A program made the translations under genes and the position numbers. Positions 1-7,682 of a stretch of 7,824 nt of DNA are shown piece after piece. Position 1 is the first letter of the stretch, and each line of letters begins with the position of its first letter. Origin of the DNA: Candidatus Cloacimonadota bacterium. GTDB taxonomy: Bacteria > Cloacimonadota > Cloacimonadia > Cloacimonadales > WRIO01. The stretch covers positions 1 to 7,824 of the forward strand of contig JAGOCT010000073.1 in the NCBI GenBank assembly GCA_017998585.1, in the 5' to 3' direction. Below the pieces are notes generated by a model that was not told the origin of the DNA, did not search any database, and saw nothing but the letters and a program-made list of their open reading frames with translations.

Positions 1-45
1 GGATAAGGGAAGAATAAGGAATCAAAACAGAAAGTATATAGATTT

Positions 46-183
46 TATAATTTTATAGATATATTTTGATATAAAATATTTAAATTCAGATTTTCTATAA
101 TTTTTTAAAACAAAAAAATATAAAATCCAATTCAATTAACAAATTGATTGACAGCTTTGACTCATAAATTTTAATAGATATAT
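46..183 (+). promoter_or_regulatory. AT-rich leader with possible promoter elements for the rsgA operon
   Basis: The 195 bases before rsgA contain no credible gene and are almost entirely A and T in the middle, as expected for an upstream promoter region. Exact TATAAT hexamers lie at 46-51 and 96-101, but neither has a good -35 box at normal spacing. An exact TTGACA lies at 148-153, and a second TTGAC at 157-161, but only poor -10 matches follow it (TTAATA at 171-176 is the 17-base-spacing candidate), and a start from there would leave only about a 12-base leader. In such AT-rich DNA these hexamers are cheap, so the exact promoter is not assigned. The region is simply the only sizeable gap upstream of the gene block. 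Confidence 0.3.
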
Positions 184-187
184 GGAG
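184..187 (+). promoter_or_regulatory. ribosome binding site of rsgA
   Basis: GGAG lies 8 bases before the ATG at 196 and supports that start. A nearer ATG at 192 is out of frame and reaches TAA after three codons, so it is not the start of rsgA. Confidence 0.6.
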
Positions 188-195
188 AATAATGA

Positions 196-1362
196 ATGAA
201 TAAAAAGAAAGATAAGTTTGTAACTACTGGTAAAAGCATCCGATTAAAGAACACTTGTGTCAACGATCTGGATGACATTTATGATTTTGAAGAAAAAGAA
301 CAAAGTCATACCAAAACCTTTAGACGAACTTATGAAAAAGGCAAATTTTCTCAAAAAAGCAATCTCACTCTCCTTGAAGGCAGAATCATTGAAATGAGAA
401 CGAATTATTCTTATATCGTTGATATGAATGGGGCATTATTTCCATGTACGTTAAGCGGAAGATTAAAATATCTTGAGTTTGAAAGTCATAATCCGGTTTG
501 TGTAGGGGATTATGTCAAAATTGATACACATGAGAAAGACAATTACCGAATCGAAGAAGTATTACCTCGTCATAACAGACTTTCGCGTTATCTATCCAGT
601 GCAACCATGCAAAGAGAAATCGCTATAGTTTCCAATATTGACCAGATCATTATTACTGTTTCCTGTAAAGACCCTATGTTTAACTCAGGTTTGATAGACA
701 GATATTTATGTCTGGCTGAGATTTATCAGATTCATTCACTGATTTGTGTTAATAAAACAGATATAGCAGATGATCTGGAAGCCATTCAGGAAGAATGTCA
801 ATATTATTTACAAAATGGTTATCAGGTTATTTATACTAGTACGCAAAGAAAAAAACACAGTTTAGATTATCATAGATTAATGAGCAAACATTTATTATTT
901 AAAAACTACCAAATTAAGGGATCATTCCAGCAGTATAGAAATCCAGGTATAGAAGAATTAAAAGAATTATTGAAAAATAAAGATTCGGTATTTACAGGGC
1001 ATTCAGGTACAGGAAAAAGTTCAATTATCAATGCCATTGAGCCATCTCTTAATTTACGCGTTGGTGAAGTCAGTAATGTACATCGAAAAGGCCAGCATAC
1101 CACAACGACTTCCAGAATGATTAAATGGTCTTTTGGTGGCCATCTGATTGACACTCCAGGTATTAAAACGCTTGAACTTAGTTCTGCTCATAAAAATCTA
1201 ATCCCTTCACATTTCCCTGGTTTTGGGCAATATGCGTCTCACTGTTATTTTCAAGATTGCACTCATACTCATGAAGAACATTGCAGTGTATTGGAACATT
1301 TAGGCAAAGAAATTCCTGAAGAACGTTATGACTCTTACATACGGATTATGGATTCCTTATGA
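196..1362 (+). CDS. rsgA: ribosome small-subunit-dependent GTPase RsgA
   Basis: RsgA (YjeQ/CpgA) is a cytoplasmic circularly permuted GTPase that binds the 30S subunit late in its maturation and helps release assembly factors. The 388-residue product has the permuted G-motif order: G4 NKTD at 186-189, then the P-loop GHSGTGKSS at 268-276, the switch HTTTTS at 301-306, and G3 DTPG at 319-322. The N-terminal OB-fold covers about 58-125. A C-terminal zinc knuckle has Cys350, Cys355, His357 and Cys363 in the usual C-x4-C-x-H-x5-C spacing. It is longer than B. subtilis CpgA (about 298 residues) because of a lysine-rich N-terminal extension of about 57 residues and a longer segment between G4 and the P-loop. 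E. coli RsgA also has a basic N-terminal extension. The stop overlaps the start of nadK in an ATGA, so the two are probably translated from one mRNA. Confidence 0.96.
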   Translation: MNKKKDKFVTTGKSIRLKNTCVNDLDDIYDFEEKEQSHTKTFRRTYEKGKFSQKSNLTLLEGRIIEMRTNYSYIVDMNGALFPCTLSGRLKYLEFESHNPVCVGDYVKIDTHEKDNYRIEEVLPRHNRLSRYLSSATMQREIAIVSNIDQIIITVSCKDPMFNSGLIDRYLCLAEIYQIHSLICVNKTDIADDLEAIQEECQYYLQNGYQVIYTSTQRKKHSLDYHRLMSKHLLFKNYQIKGSFQQYRNPGIEELKELLKNKDSVFTGHSGTGKSSIINAIEPSLNLRVGEVSNVHRKGQHTTTTSRMIKWSFGGHLIDTPGIKTLELSSAHKNLIPSHFPGFGQYASHCYFQDCTHTHEEHCSVLEHLGKEIPEERYDSYIRIMDSL

Positions 1363-2273
1363 AGCATATTGCATTAGTTTTTCGTCCGAACATTGATTCT
1401 GAGAGCATTCTTAAAACGTTGTCAGACCATTTTACTAACCATTGCCGATTTTACCTGATCAACCCAGATGATGAAAATCAGATCTGTAAAATTTCCAAAA
1501 AAAACGCTGACAGCATAGGATTAACCCTACAGGCAGACTGCTCTGATAACGGTCTTATTGATGGAGAATCAGCTTTAATCAAAAAAAAACCAGATTGTAT
1601 TTTAGTATTTGGCGGAGACGGTACCATTCTCCGTTCTTTACACTATGCATCAAACTTTCATGCGCCTATATTAGGTTTTAACATGGGTACGCTTGGTTTT
1701 TTAACAGACTGTAAAATCAATGAGCTGATACCTTCAATCAATATGTTTATAAATGGGAAATATCAAATTGAAAAAAGAATGTTGCTTGACATCTCTGTTA
1801 TTCGCAATAATGAACGAATTATACACTTGCCAGCCCTTAATGATGCAGTTATTTATAAAGGGGAATTGTCAAAACTGATCACACTAAAGCTCTTCTCCAA
1901 TAAACGATATGTCTATGAAACCAGATGTGATGGTATCATTACAGCGACACCAACAGGTTCTACTGCCTATTCTATGTCATCAGGCGGCCCTATTATCTCC
2001 CCAGACATGGAAGCTTTTGTAGTAAATCCCCTCAATCCTCATGTGCTTTCAATCAGACCCATGATTTTTAATGCAGAAGATACTTTGCATTTTAAACTGG
2101 AAGAACCTCACTCTTCCACGGTTTTACAGATTGATGGAGTTAATGTCGTTCAATTGCTTCCAAAAGATAAAATAACGATTAAACGATCAACAAAGAAAAT
2201 GTGTTTTATCAAATTATCCCATAGAACTTTTTATCAAATCCTGAGAAAAAAACTCAAAATGGGAAAACTTTAG
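1359..2273 (+). CDS. nadK: NAD kinase (ATP/polyphosphate-NAD kinase)
   Basis: NAD kinase phosphorylates NAD to NADP in the cytoplasm and is the only de novo route to NADP in most bacteria. The 304-residue protein has the family signatures: GGDGT at 85-89 (Asp87 is the expected catalytic residue), FNMGTLGFL at 107-115, the NAD-binding ALND at 159-162, and DGIITATPTGSTAYSMSSGG at 191-210. QIDG at 257-260 lies in the C-terminal beta domain. The length is normal for bacterial NadK. The start codon overlaps the rsgA stop (ATGA, 1359-1362) and I see no good Shine-Dalgarno before it, which suggests translational coupling to rsgA. Runs of eight and nine A's lie inside the gene at 1497-1504 and 1581-1589, but the frame is intact. 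recN follows after 8 bases, the same order as in E. coli. Confidence 0.96.
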   Translation: MKHIALVFRPNIDSESILKTLSDHFTNHCRFYLINPDDENQICKISKKNADSIGLTLQADCSDNGLIDGESALIKKKPDCILVFGGDGTILRSLHYASNFHAPILGFNMGTLGFLTDCKINELIPSINMFINGKYQIEKRMLLDISVIRNNERIIHLPALNDAVIYKGELSKLITLKLFSNKRYVYETRCDGIITATPTGSTAYSMSSGGPIISPDMEAFVVNPLNPHVLSIRPMIFNAEDTLHFKLEEPHSSTVLQIDGVNVVQLLPKDKITIKRSTKKMCFIKLSHRTFYQILRKKLKMGKL

Positions 2274-2281
2274 AGGAATAG

Positions 2282-3979
2282 ATGCTAAATTATCTTGAAT
2301 TGAAGAATTTCATTTTTGTAAAATCGCTGAAACTGTCGTTTTCCAGTGGGTTACAAATATTAACAGGAGAGACCGGTGCTGGAAAGTCAATCATTGTCGG
2401 TGCGATTCATCTGATAATGGGCGGTCAGCTAAAGGGGAATGTATTCAGAGATCCTAAGCAAAAAGTCAGTCTTTCAGCAATATTCTCCATCAATTCTCAA
2501 AATCAGGCGTTAATGAATCTAATCAATCAGTATGATATTGATATTTCAGACAATGAACTTTTCTTTTCAAGAGAGATTCAAACAGATGGAAAATCAAGCG
2601 TATTTATCAATGGCAGAAAAGTAACAAATACCATCATACGTGAATTCAGAGACTCACTCTTCGACTTTCACAGCCAACGTGACCAACAATTATTACTCAA
2701 TGAAGATTTTCAGTTATTATGTTTAGACCATTTTGCCAGACTTGATTCTGAACGAGAGGAATATACACAATGTTTCCATGCATATCAATCTCAGGTTTCT
2801 CATTTAAAAAAACTGGAATCAGAAGAAAGAAAGTCCGAAGATAAAATCAGACTCTATGAATTCCAGATCAATGAGATTGAAGACTTAAAACTGAAAGCGG
2901 ATGAAGAACAAGAACTGGATGCCGAGTATCAGGTATTATCTAATGCTCAGGAAATACTGGATGCCTGTGATCAGTTGAATCATCATCTTTATGAGAAGGA
3001 AAATGCCGTCTATGATCAGATTTCATCATTTTGTAATTTGTTTGAGCGATTTGCCCGAATGAATAATCTGATTAGTGAACAAAATGAACATTTACAGGCA
3101 ATTTTATCTCATTTTGATGATTTAGTTCAAATTTCACGACAAATTCCTCAAGAGATCTACCTTGATCAAAACCGACTAGATGAAGTAGAAAGCAGAATCC
3201 AGCTTTTGCATCAAATTAAGACAAAATACCGAAAAAGTATCTCAGAAATTATTGCATACAAAACAGAAATGCAAAAATATTTAAAAGAGCATAATTCTTT
3301 AAAAGATAAGATAGAAGAGGCTAAAAACAGTCTTGATCAATTAAGGCAAGATTTGCTTGTAAAGGCAGATTCACTTAGTTTAAAAAGAAGTCAGGCGGCG
3401 ATAAATTTTGCTTCAGAAATTGAAGTAAATTTACAGGATTTAGCCATTCCATCAGCAAACGTAAAAATAAAAGTTGACAAAAATCAAGACATATGTAATA
3501 ATCAAGCGAACAGAGTCATAGGGTTAAAAGAAACGGGTCAGGATCAGGTTGAGTTTCTTTTCAATGCGAATAAGGGCGGACAATTACAAATATTAAAACA
3601 TTCCGCTTCAGGAGGTGAATTATCACGATTACTTCTGGTAATCAAAAAAATACTGGCAAACAATCTGCCACCTCAAACCATCATCTTTGATGAGATTGAT
3701 TCAGGTATCGGAGGGAAAACAGCAGATATGCTTGGACAATATATATACAATATCAGTGATTATCATCAGGTCATCTGTATCACACATTTGGCTCAGGTGG
3801 CTTCGTACGCTGAAAAACACTTTAAAATTGAAAAAAATACGCTGGAAGAAATGACTGAAATTCAGGTCGATTTACTCAATGAGAATGAAAGACATAAAGA
3901 AATTGCCAGAATGTTGTCAGGTGATCTTTCAGAATATGCACTCAATCATGCCAAAGAATTATTGAAAAAGAGGAGATAA
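2282..3979 (+). CDS. recN: DNA repair protein RecN
   Basis: RecN is an SMC-like ATPase that acts early at DNA double-strand breaks on the nucleoid. The 565-residue product has a split ABC ATPase head: Walker A GETGAGKS at 29-36, the ABC signature SASGGELSR at 431-439, Walker B IIFDEIDSGIGG at 457-468, and an H-loop ITHLAQVA at 490-497 with His492. FDFHSQRDQQ at 118-127 is a conserved RecN stretch (FDIHGQHEHQ in many homologues). Between the two halves, about 150-365, lies a Glu/Lys/Gln-rich coiled coil, shorter than in true SMC proteins and typical of RecN. The length matches the family. A Shine-Dalgarno GAGGA overlaps the nadK stop and ends 4 bases before this ATG. I see no LexA-type operator in front of it, so SOS control is not indicated here. 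Confidence 0.96.
   Translation: MLNYLELKNFIFVKSLKLSFSSGLQILTGETGAGKSIIVGAIHLIMGGQLKGNVFRDPKQKVSLSAIFSINSQNQALMNLINQYDIDISDNELFFSREIQTDGKSSVFINGRKVTNTIIREFRDSLFDFHSQRDQQLLLNEDFQLLCLDHFARLDSEREEYTQCFHAYQSQVSHLKKLESEERKSEDKIRLYEFQINEIEDLKLKADEEQELDAEYQVLSNAQEILDACDQLNHHLYEKENAVYDQISSFCNLFERFARMNNLISEQNEHLQAILSHFDDLVQISRQIPQEIYLDQNRLDEVESRIQLLHQIKTKYRKSISEIIAYKTEMQKYLKEHNSLKDKIEEAKNSLDQLRQDLLVKADSLSLKRSQAAINFASEIEVNLQDLAIPSANVKIKVDKNQDICNNQANRVIGLKETGQDQVEFLFNANKGGQLQILKHSASGGELSRLLLVIKKILANNLPPQTIIFDEIDSGIGGKTADMLGQYIYNISDYHQVICITHLAQVASYAEKHFKIEKNTLEEMTEIQVDLLNENERHKEIARMLSGDLSEYALNHAKELLKKRR
3971..3976 (+). promoter_or_regulatory. ribosome binding site of the 3985 gene, inside the last codons of recN
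   Basis: AGGAGA forms the two final Arg codons of recN and sits 8 bases before the ATG at 3985. It supports that start and links the two genes on one message. Confidence 0.7.
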
Positions 3980-3984
3980 ATCGT

Positions 3985-4908
3985 ATGAGATTAAAATTTA
4001 CAAAACAGTTTAAACTGCTAATCATAGCTTTGATTATTCTGGGAGCCTTTGGATTTGCGAAATTAGGTCCCTGGTTTAATAGCAGAGGAGGTCAAAATCC
4101 AATTGCATTTCAAACAGAAAGAGAATTTAAAAAAGCCAAAAACTTCATAAAAACCAAATTTGAATTCAATGTCGAAAAATTTGATGAGTTTGGTCAAAAA
4201 ATAGATCAAATCAGCAATAATCCAAACGTGAATGTCATTAAAAAAGAACAAAACAGTAATGCTGTTATTTATTTAGCAGAGATCAAAGATAGCGATTATA
4301 ACGCCATCGTGAATGAAATCAGAAATTATCCGAGTGTTGGCAACAAAAAAGAAGGCTCGTTTAAAAGTACTGCATTTGACAAAGATATTCAACAAAGATT
4401 GGATGTGAACATCGCACTAAAAAACAAGTATATGGCTGATCTACAAAAAACTAAACAGGCTTATACTTCTGATCGTTTAAGAATTCAGTTAAACACCGTA
4501 CAGGAAACAATTGACAGTTTACAAACCCAAATCAAAGCACAATCTCACAATAAACAAAACAATCTGATTTTCCTGGTTGTTAGTCCAAAAGTATCTGGTT
4601 CAAAACACATATTGGCTTCTACTACAAATTTTGCGACCAGATTTATTATTGGGCTTGTTGGTGTAACTCTGGCAGTTTTTGTACTTTTATTTGTAATGAA
4701 CGGAATTCTAAATCTGATGTCTCTTTTAGGTTTCCATACAGCTAAAGGTAGTGGCGGAAAATCATACAGCAGTTACAAATATGGCTCAACTGGCAGATAC
4801 AGTTATGGCGGTTATGGCAGTAACCGGAAAAGAAAAGTAAAGAGAATATACAAAGATCCAACGACAGGGGAAAAAACAGAAGTAAATTCCACTGAAGATA
4901 AAAAGTAG
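3985..4908 (+). CDS. two-pass membrane protein of unknown function, remotely DUF4349-like
   Basis: I do not recognise this 307-residue protein with certainty. It begins with a basic stretch and a hydrophobic segment (about 10-26) that fits an uncleaved anchor or a signal peptide; there is no lipoprotein Cys. Residues 27-218 would be extracytoplasmic: a Lys/Phe-rich part, a mixed alpha/beta part (about 80-130), and a charged heptad-like helix region (about 135-187) followed by a beta strand NLIFLVVSP at 193-201. A second strongly hydrophobic segment spans about 219-249. The tail is Gly/Ser/Tyr-rich (253-281), then basic (KRKVKR, 282-287). The basic ends put both termini in the cytoplasm by the positive-inside rule. 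Strand, helical hairpin, strand, then a C-terminal membrane segment is the layout of DUF4349 proteins, but the similarity is by eye only. It lies 5 bases after recN and 9 before nfeD, so a membrane role alongside nfeD and the SPFH gene is a fair guess. Confidence 0.85.
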   Translation: MRLKFTKQFKLLIIALIILGAFGFAKLGPWFNSRGGQNPIAFQTEREFKKAKNFIKTKFEFNVEKFDEFGQKIDQISNNPNVNVIKKEQNSNAVIYLAEIKDSDYNAIVNEIRNYPSVGNKKEGSFKSTAFDKDIQQRLDVNIALKNKYMADLQKTKQAYTSDRLRIQLNTVQETIDSLQTQIKAQSHNKQNNLIFLVVSPKVSGSKHILASTTNFATRFIIGLVGVTLAVFVLLFVMNGILNLMSLLGFHTAKGSGGKSYSSYKYGSTGRYSYGGYGSNRKRKVKRIYKDPTTGEKTEVNSTEDKK

Positions 4909-4912
4909 GAGG
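4907..4912 (+). promoter_or_regulatory. ribosome binding site of nfeD, overlapping the preceding stop codon
   Basis: A full AGGAGG overlaps the TAG stop of the preceding gene and lies 5 bases before the ATG at 4918. It fixes the nfeD start and suggests strong initiation. Confidence 0.75.
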
Positions 4913-4917
4913 TTTCT

Positions 4918-5355
4918 ATGGATGCGTGGATTGTCTGGCTTGCACTTGGTATCCTGTGTTTTATTGTAGAAATATTTACACCAGGATTCTTCTTTTTCAG
5001 TTTTGGGGCAGGCGCTATACTAACTGGTTTAGCAGCCTATTTTACCGATAACCTTGTCATACAGCTGGCTGTTTACGCGATTAGTACCTTTTTTGCTTTT
5101 ATACTCATGAAGCGTTTCGCCAAATCAATATTGAAAAATGATACAACCGAGAGTAATATCTTTGCGCTTAAAGGGAAAACAGGTACCGTAACCAAGGCTA
5201 TCCCAAAAAACGGCAGAGGTTATGTGAAAATAGGTGGCGAAGAATGGTCAGCAGTCTTTCATCTGGATATGGATATGATAGAAGAAGGTACTCTGGTAAC
5301 CATTACTGAAACAGAAGGTAATAAAGTCATTGTTATACCTAAGGAGGAAAAATGA
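4918..5355 (+). CDS. nfeD: NfeD-family membrane protein (short form)
   Basis: NfeD proteins are membrane partners of SPFH/stomatin proteins and are thought to take part in membrane-domain organisation. This 145-residue protein is the short class: three hydrophobic segments (about 4-20, 24-42 and 45-64) followed by a soluble OB-fold domain at about 85-141. Conserved features of that domain are visible: GKTGTV at 86-91, GGEEWSA at 106-112, the EEGTLVTIT turn at 122-130, and the closing GNKVIVIP at 134-141. The N-terminal ClpP-like serine protease domain found in long NfeD proteins is absent, so no proteolytic role is expected. Glu18 and the TPGFFF loop after the first helix are typical of the family. 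The stop overlaps the SPFH start in an ATGA, a very common pairing that strongly supports the call. Confidence 0.92.
   Translation: MDAWIVWLALGILCFIVEIFTPGFFFFSFGAGAILTGLAAYFTDNLVIQLAVYAISTFFAFILMKRFAKSILKNDTTESNIFALKGKTGTVTKAIPKNGRGYVKIGGEEWSAVFHLDMDMIEEGTLVTITETEGNKVIVIPKEEK
5341..5347 (+). promoter_or_regulatory. strong ribosome binding site of the SPFH gene within nfeD
   Basis: AAGGAGG lies in the last codons of nfeD, 4 bases before the ATG at 5352. It identifies this start and means the SPFH gene can initiate on its own as well as by ATGA coupling. Confidence 0.8.
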
Positions 5356-6302
5356 TTATATCAAGTCTCTACCTCATCATTATTATTGTGCTCTTTGTCT
5401 TAGTTTTAGCTTCAAAGGGTTTAAAAGTAGTTCAACAGGCAGAAGTGATCATTGTGGAAAGGCTGGGTCGTTATCACAAAACATTAAGCAGCGGTCTTCA
5501 TATTATCTGGCCTATTGTCGATAAACCCCGTTCTTTTAACTGGCGTTACATCAAGGAAGACTTCAAAGGTAATAAATACATCCAACAAACGATGGTTAAC
5601 AGAATGGATTTAAGAGAGTCTGTTTATGACTTTCCAAAACAAAATGTAATTACCTCTGATAACGTTTCTATCGAAATCAATGCCTTAGTTTATTTTCAGG
5701 TAACTGATCCGTTTAAGGCGATCTATGAAATTAATAATCTGCCGGATGCGATTGAAAAACTCACTCAGACTACGCTTCGTAATGTCATTGGTGAGCTTGA
5801 TCTGGATAAAACCCTTACTTCCCGTGACACCATCAATTCCAAGCTGAGAGATATTTTGGATGAGGCATCTGATAAATGGGGTGTTAAGGTTAATCGTGTG
5901 GAATTACAGGATATTAATCCGCCAAAAGAAATTCGTGCTGCGATGGAAAAACAAATGCGTGCAGAACGTGATAAACGTGCAAAAATACTGGAAGCGGAAG
6001 GTGATAAACAATCACAGATGACTGTGGCTGAAGGTGATAAAATTGCTGCAATTACACGTGCAGAAGGTGAAGCTCAGTCTAAACTGGTTGTTGCCGAAGC
6101 CGAAGCCGAAGCAATCAGAAGAGTATCATCTGCTGTTGCTGCCACAAAAACAGACCCGGCACAATACTTACTGGCTTTAAAATATATTAACGCTTTTGCT
6201 GATTTGATTCAAAAAGGTGATAAAACCGTTATTCTGCCTTATGAATCAAGTGCACTTCTTGGCTCTGTTAAAACATTAAATGAATTGTTCAAACAATCTT
6301 AG
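5352..6302 (+). CDS. SPFH domain protein, paraslipin/QmcA type
   Basis: SPFH (stomatin/prohibitin/flotillin) proteins form large membrane-anchored oligomers that scaffold membrane microdomains. The 316-residue product has an N-terminal hydrophobic anchor (about 3-20), the SPFH domain (about 25-200), and an Ala/Glu-rich coiled coil (about 198-265). Family hallmarks are VIIVERLGRY at 32-41, GLHIIWP at 48-54, FPKQNVITSDNVSIEINA at 94-111, VYFQVTDPFKAIY at 113-125, TTLRNVIGELDLD at 140-152, WGVKVNRVELQDINPP at 176-191, and MEKQMRAERDKRA at 198-210. The length matches E. coli QmcA (305). Residues 61-88 form an insertion with a WRYIKEDF motif relative to the shortest paraslipins. TVILP at 292-296 resembles the hydrophobic motif near the stomatin C-terminus. 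It overlaps nfeD by 4 bases, the usual partner arrangement. I leave the gene name blank because qmcA and related names are used inconsistently. Confidence 0.94.
   Translation: MIISSLYLIIIIVLFVLVLASKGLKVVQQAEVIIVERLGRYHKTLSSGLHIIWPIVDKPRSFNWRYIKEDFKGNKYIQQTMVNRMDLRESVYDFPKQNVITSDNVSIEINALVYFQVTDPFKAIYEINNLPDAIEKLTQTTLRNVIGELDLDKTLTSRDTINSKLRDILDEASDKWGVKVNRVELQDINPPKEIRAAMEKQMRAERDKRAKILEAEGDKQSQMTVAEGDKIAAITRAEGEAQSKLVVAEAEAEAIRRVSSAVAATKTDPAQYLLALKYINAFADLIQKGDKTVILPYESSALLGSVKTLNELFKQS
5994..6113 (+). repeat. 11-residue AEG repeat in the SPFH coiled coil
   Basis: The motif Ala-Glu-Gly (last copy Ala-Glu-Ala) recurs at residues 215, 226, 237 and 248 of the SPFH protein, an exact 11-residue (33-base) period. 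The last copy continues as a perfect triple of GCCGAA at 6093-6110. Eleven-residue periodicity is usual in the coiled coil of flotillin/paraslipin proteins, where it supports packing in the oligomer, so this is a protein repeat and not a DNA element. Confidence 0.8.
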
Positions 6303-6320
6303 TTGTAAATCATAAATTAA

Positions 6321-7616
<1,296 letters not shown>

Positions 7617-7627
7617 ATTTAATATTA

Positions 7628-7656
7628 AATAGTCAGGGTCTATGACCCTGACTATT
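7628..7656. terminator. intrinsic terminator after eno
   Basis: Starting 12 bases after the eno stop, AATAGTCAGGGTC (7628-7640) and its perfect reverse complement (7644-7656) form a 13-bp stem with a 3-base TAT loop. A further A/T stem (7624-7629 with 7658-7663) can form across a 3-base bulge. The following tract, ATTTAAT, is weak in T's, so it may terminate imperfectly. The stem is symmetric in sequence, but no convergent gene is visible. It is the only strong hairpin I see between genes and marks the end of the gene block. Confidence 0.75.
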
Positions 7657-7673
7657 ATTTAATCAGATCCAGT

Positions 7674-7678
7674 GAGGT
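7674..7678 (+). promoter_or_regulatory. ribosome binding site of the last gene
   Basis: GAGGT lies 4 bases before the ATG at 7683 and supports that reading frame as a real gene start. Confidence 0.55.
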
Positions 7679-7682
7679 AATT

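Noticed and set aside
2..58. Possible C-terminal end of an upstream gene
   Set aside because: A frame from base 2 stays open to a TAG at 56-58, but about 18 codons of AT-rich sequence cannot be told from chance; the other two forward frames stop by base 17.
61..79. Hairpin ATATTTT/AAAATAT in the leader
   Set aside because: A 7-bp stem of only A/T pairs in very AT-rich DNA is expected by chance and too weak to be a terminator.
906..1154. Open frame of 82 codons on the - strand inside rsgA
   Set aside because: It lies wholly opposite the conserved GTPase region, has no family-like sequence, and is explained by antisense reading of rsgA.
1497..1589. A8 and A9 tracts in nadK as slippage or frameshift sites
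   Set aside because: The tract at 1497-1505 contains an in-frame A-AAA-AAC, but a -1 shift meets TGA almost at once, no stimulatory stem is seen, and A-runs are common in such AT-rich genes.
4063..4251. Open frame of 62 codons on the - strand
   Set aside because: Phe/Lys-rich composition is just the complement of the AT-rich gene on the + strand; no ribosome binding site was noted.
5330..5524. Open frame of 64 codons across the nfeD-SPFH junction
   Set aside because: It runs in a third frame over two well-supported genes and looks like neither family.
6284..6297. Inverted repeat ATTGTT/AACAAT at the SPFH 3' end
   Set aside because: Only 6 bp with a 2-base gap, inside coding sequence and without a T tract; not a convincing terminator or operator.
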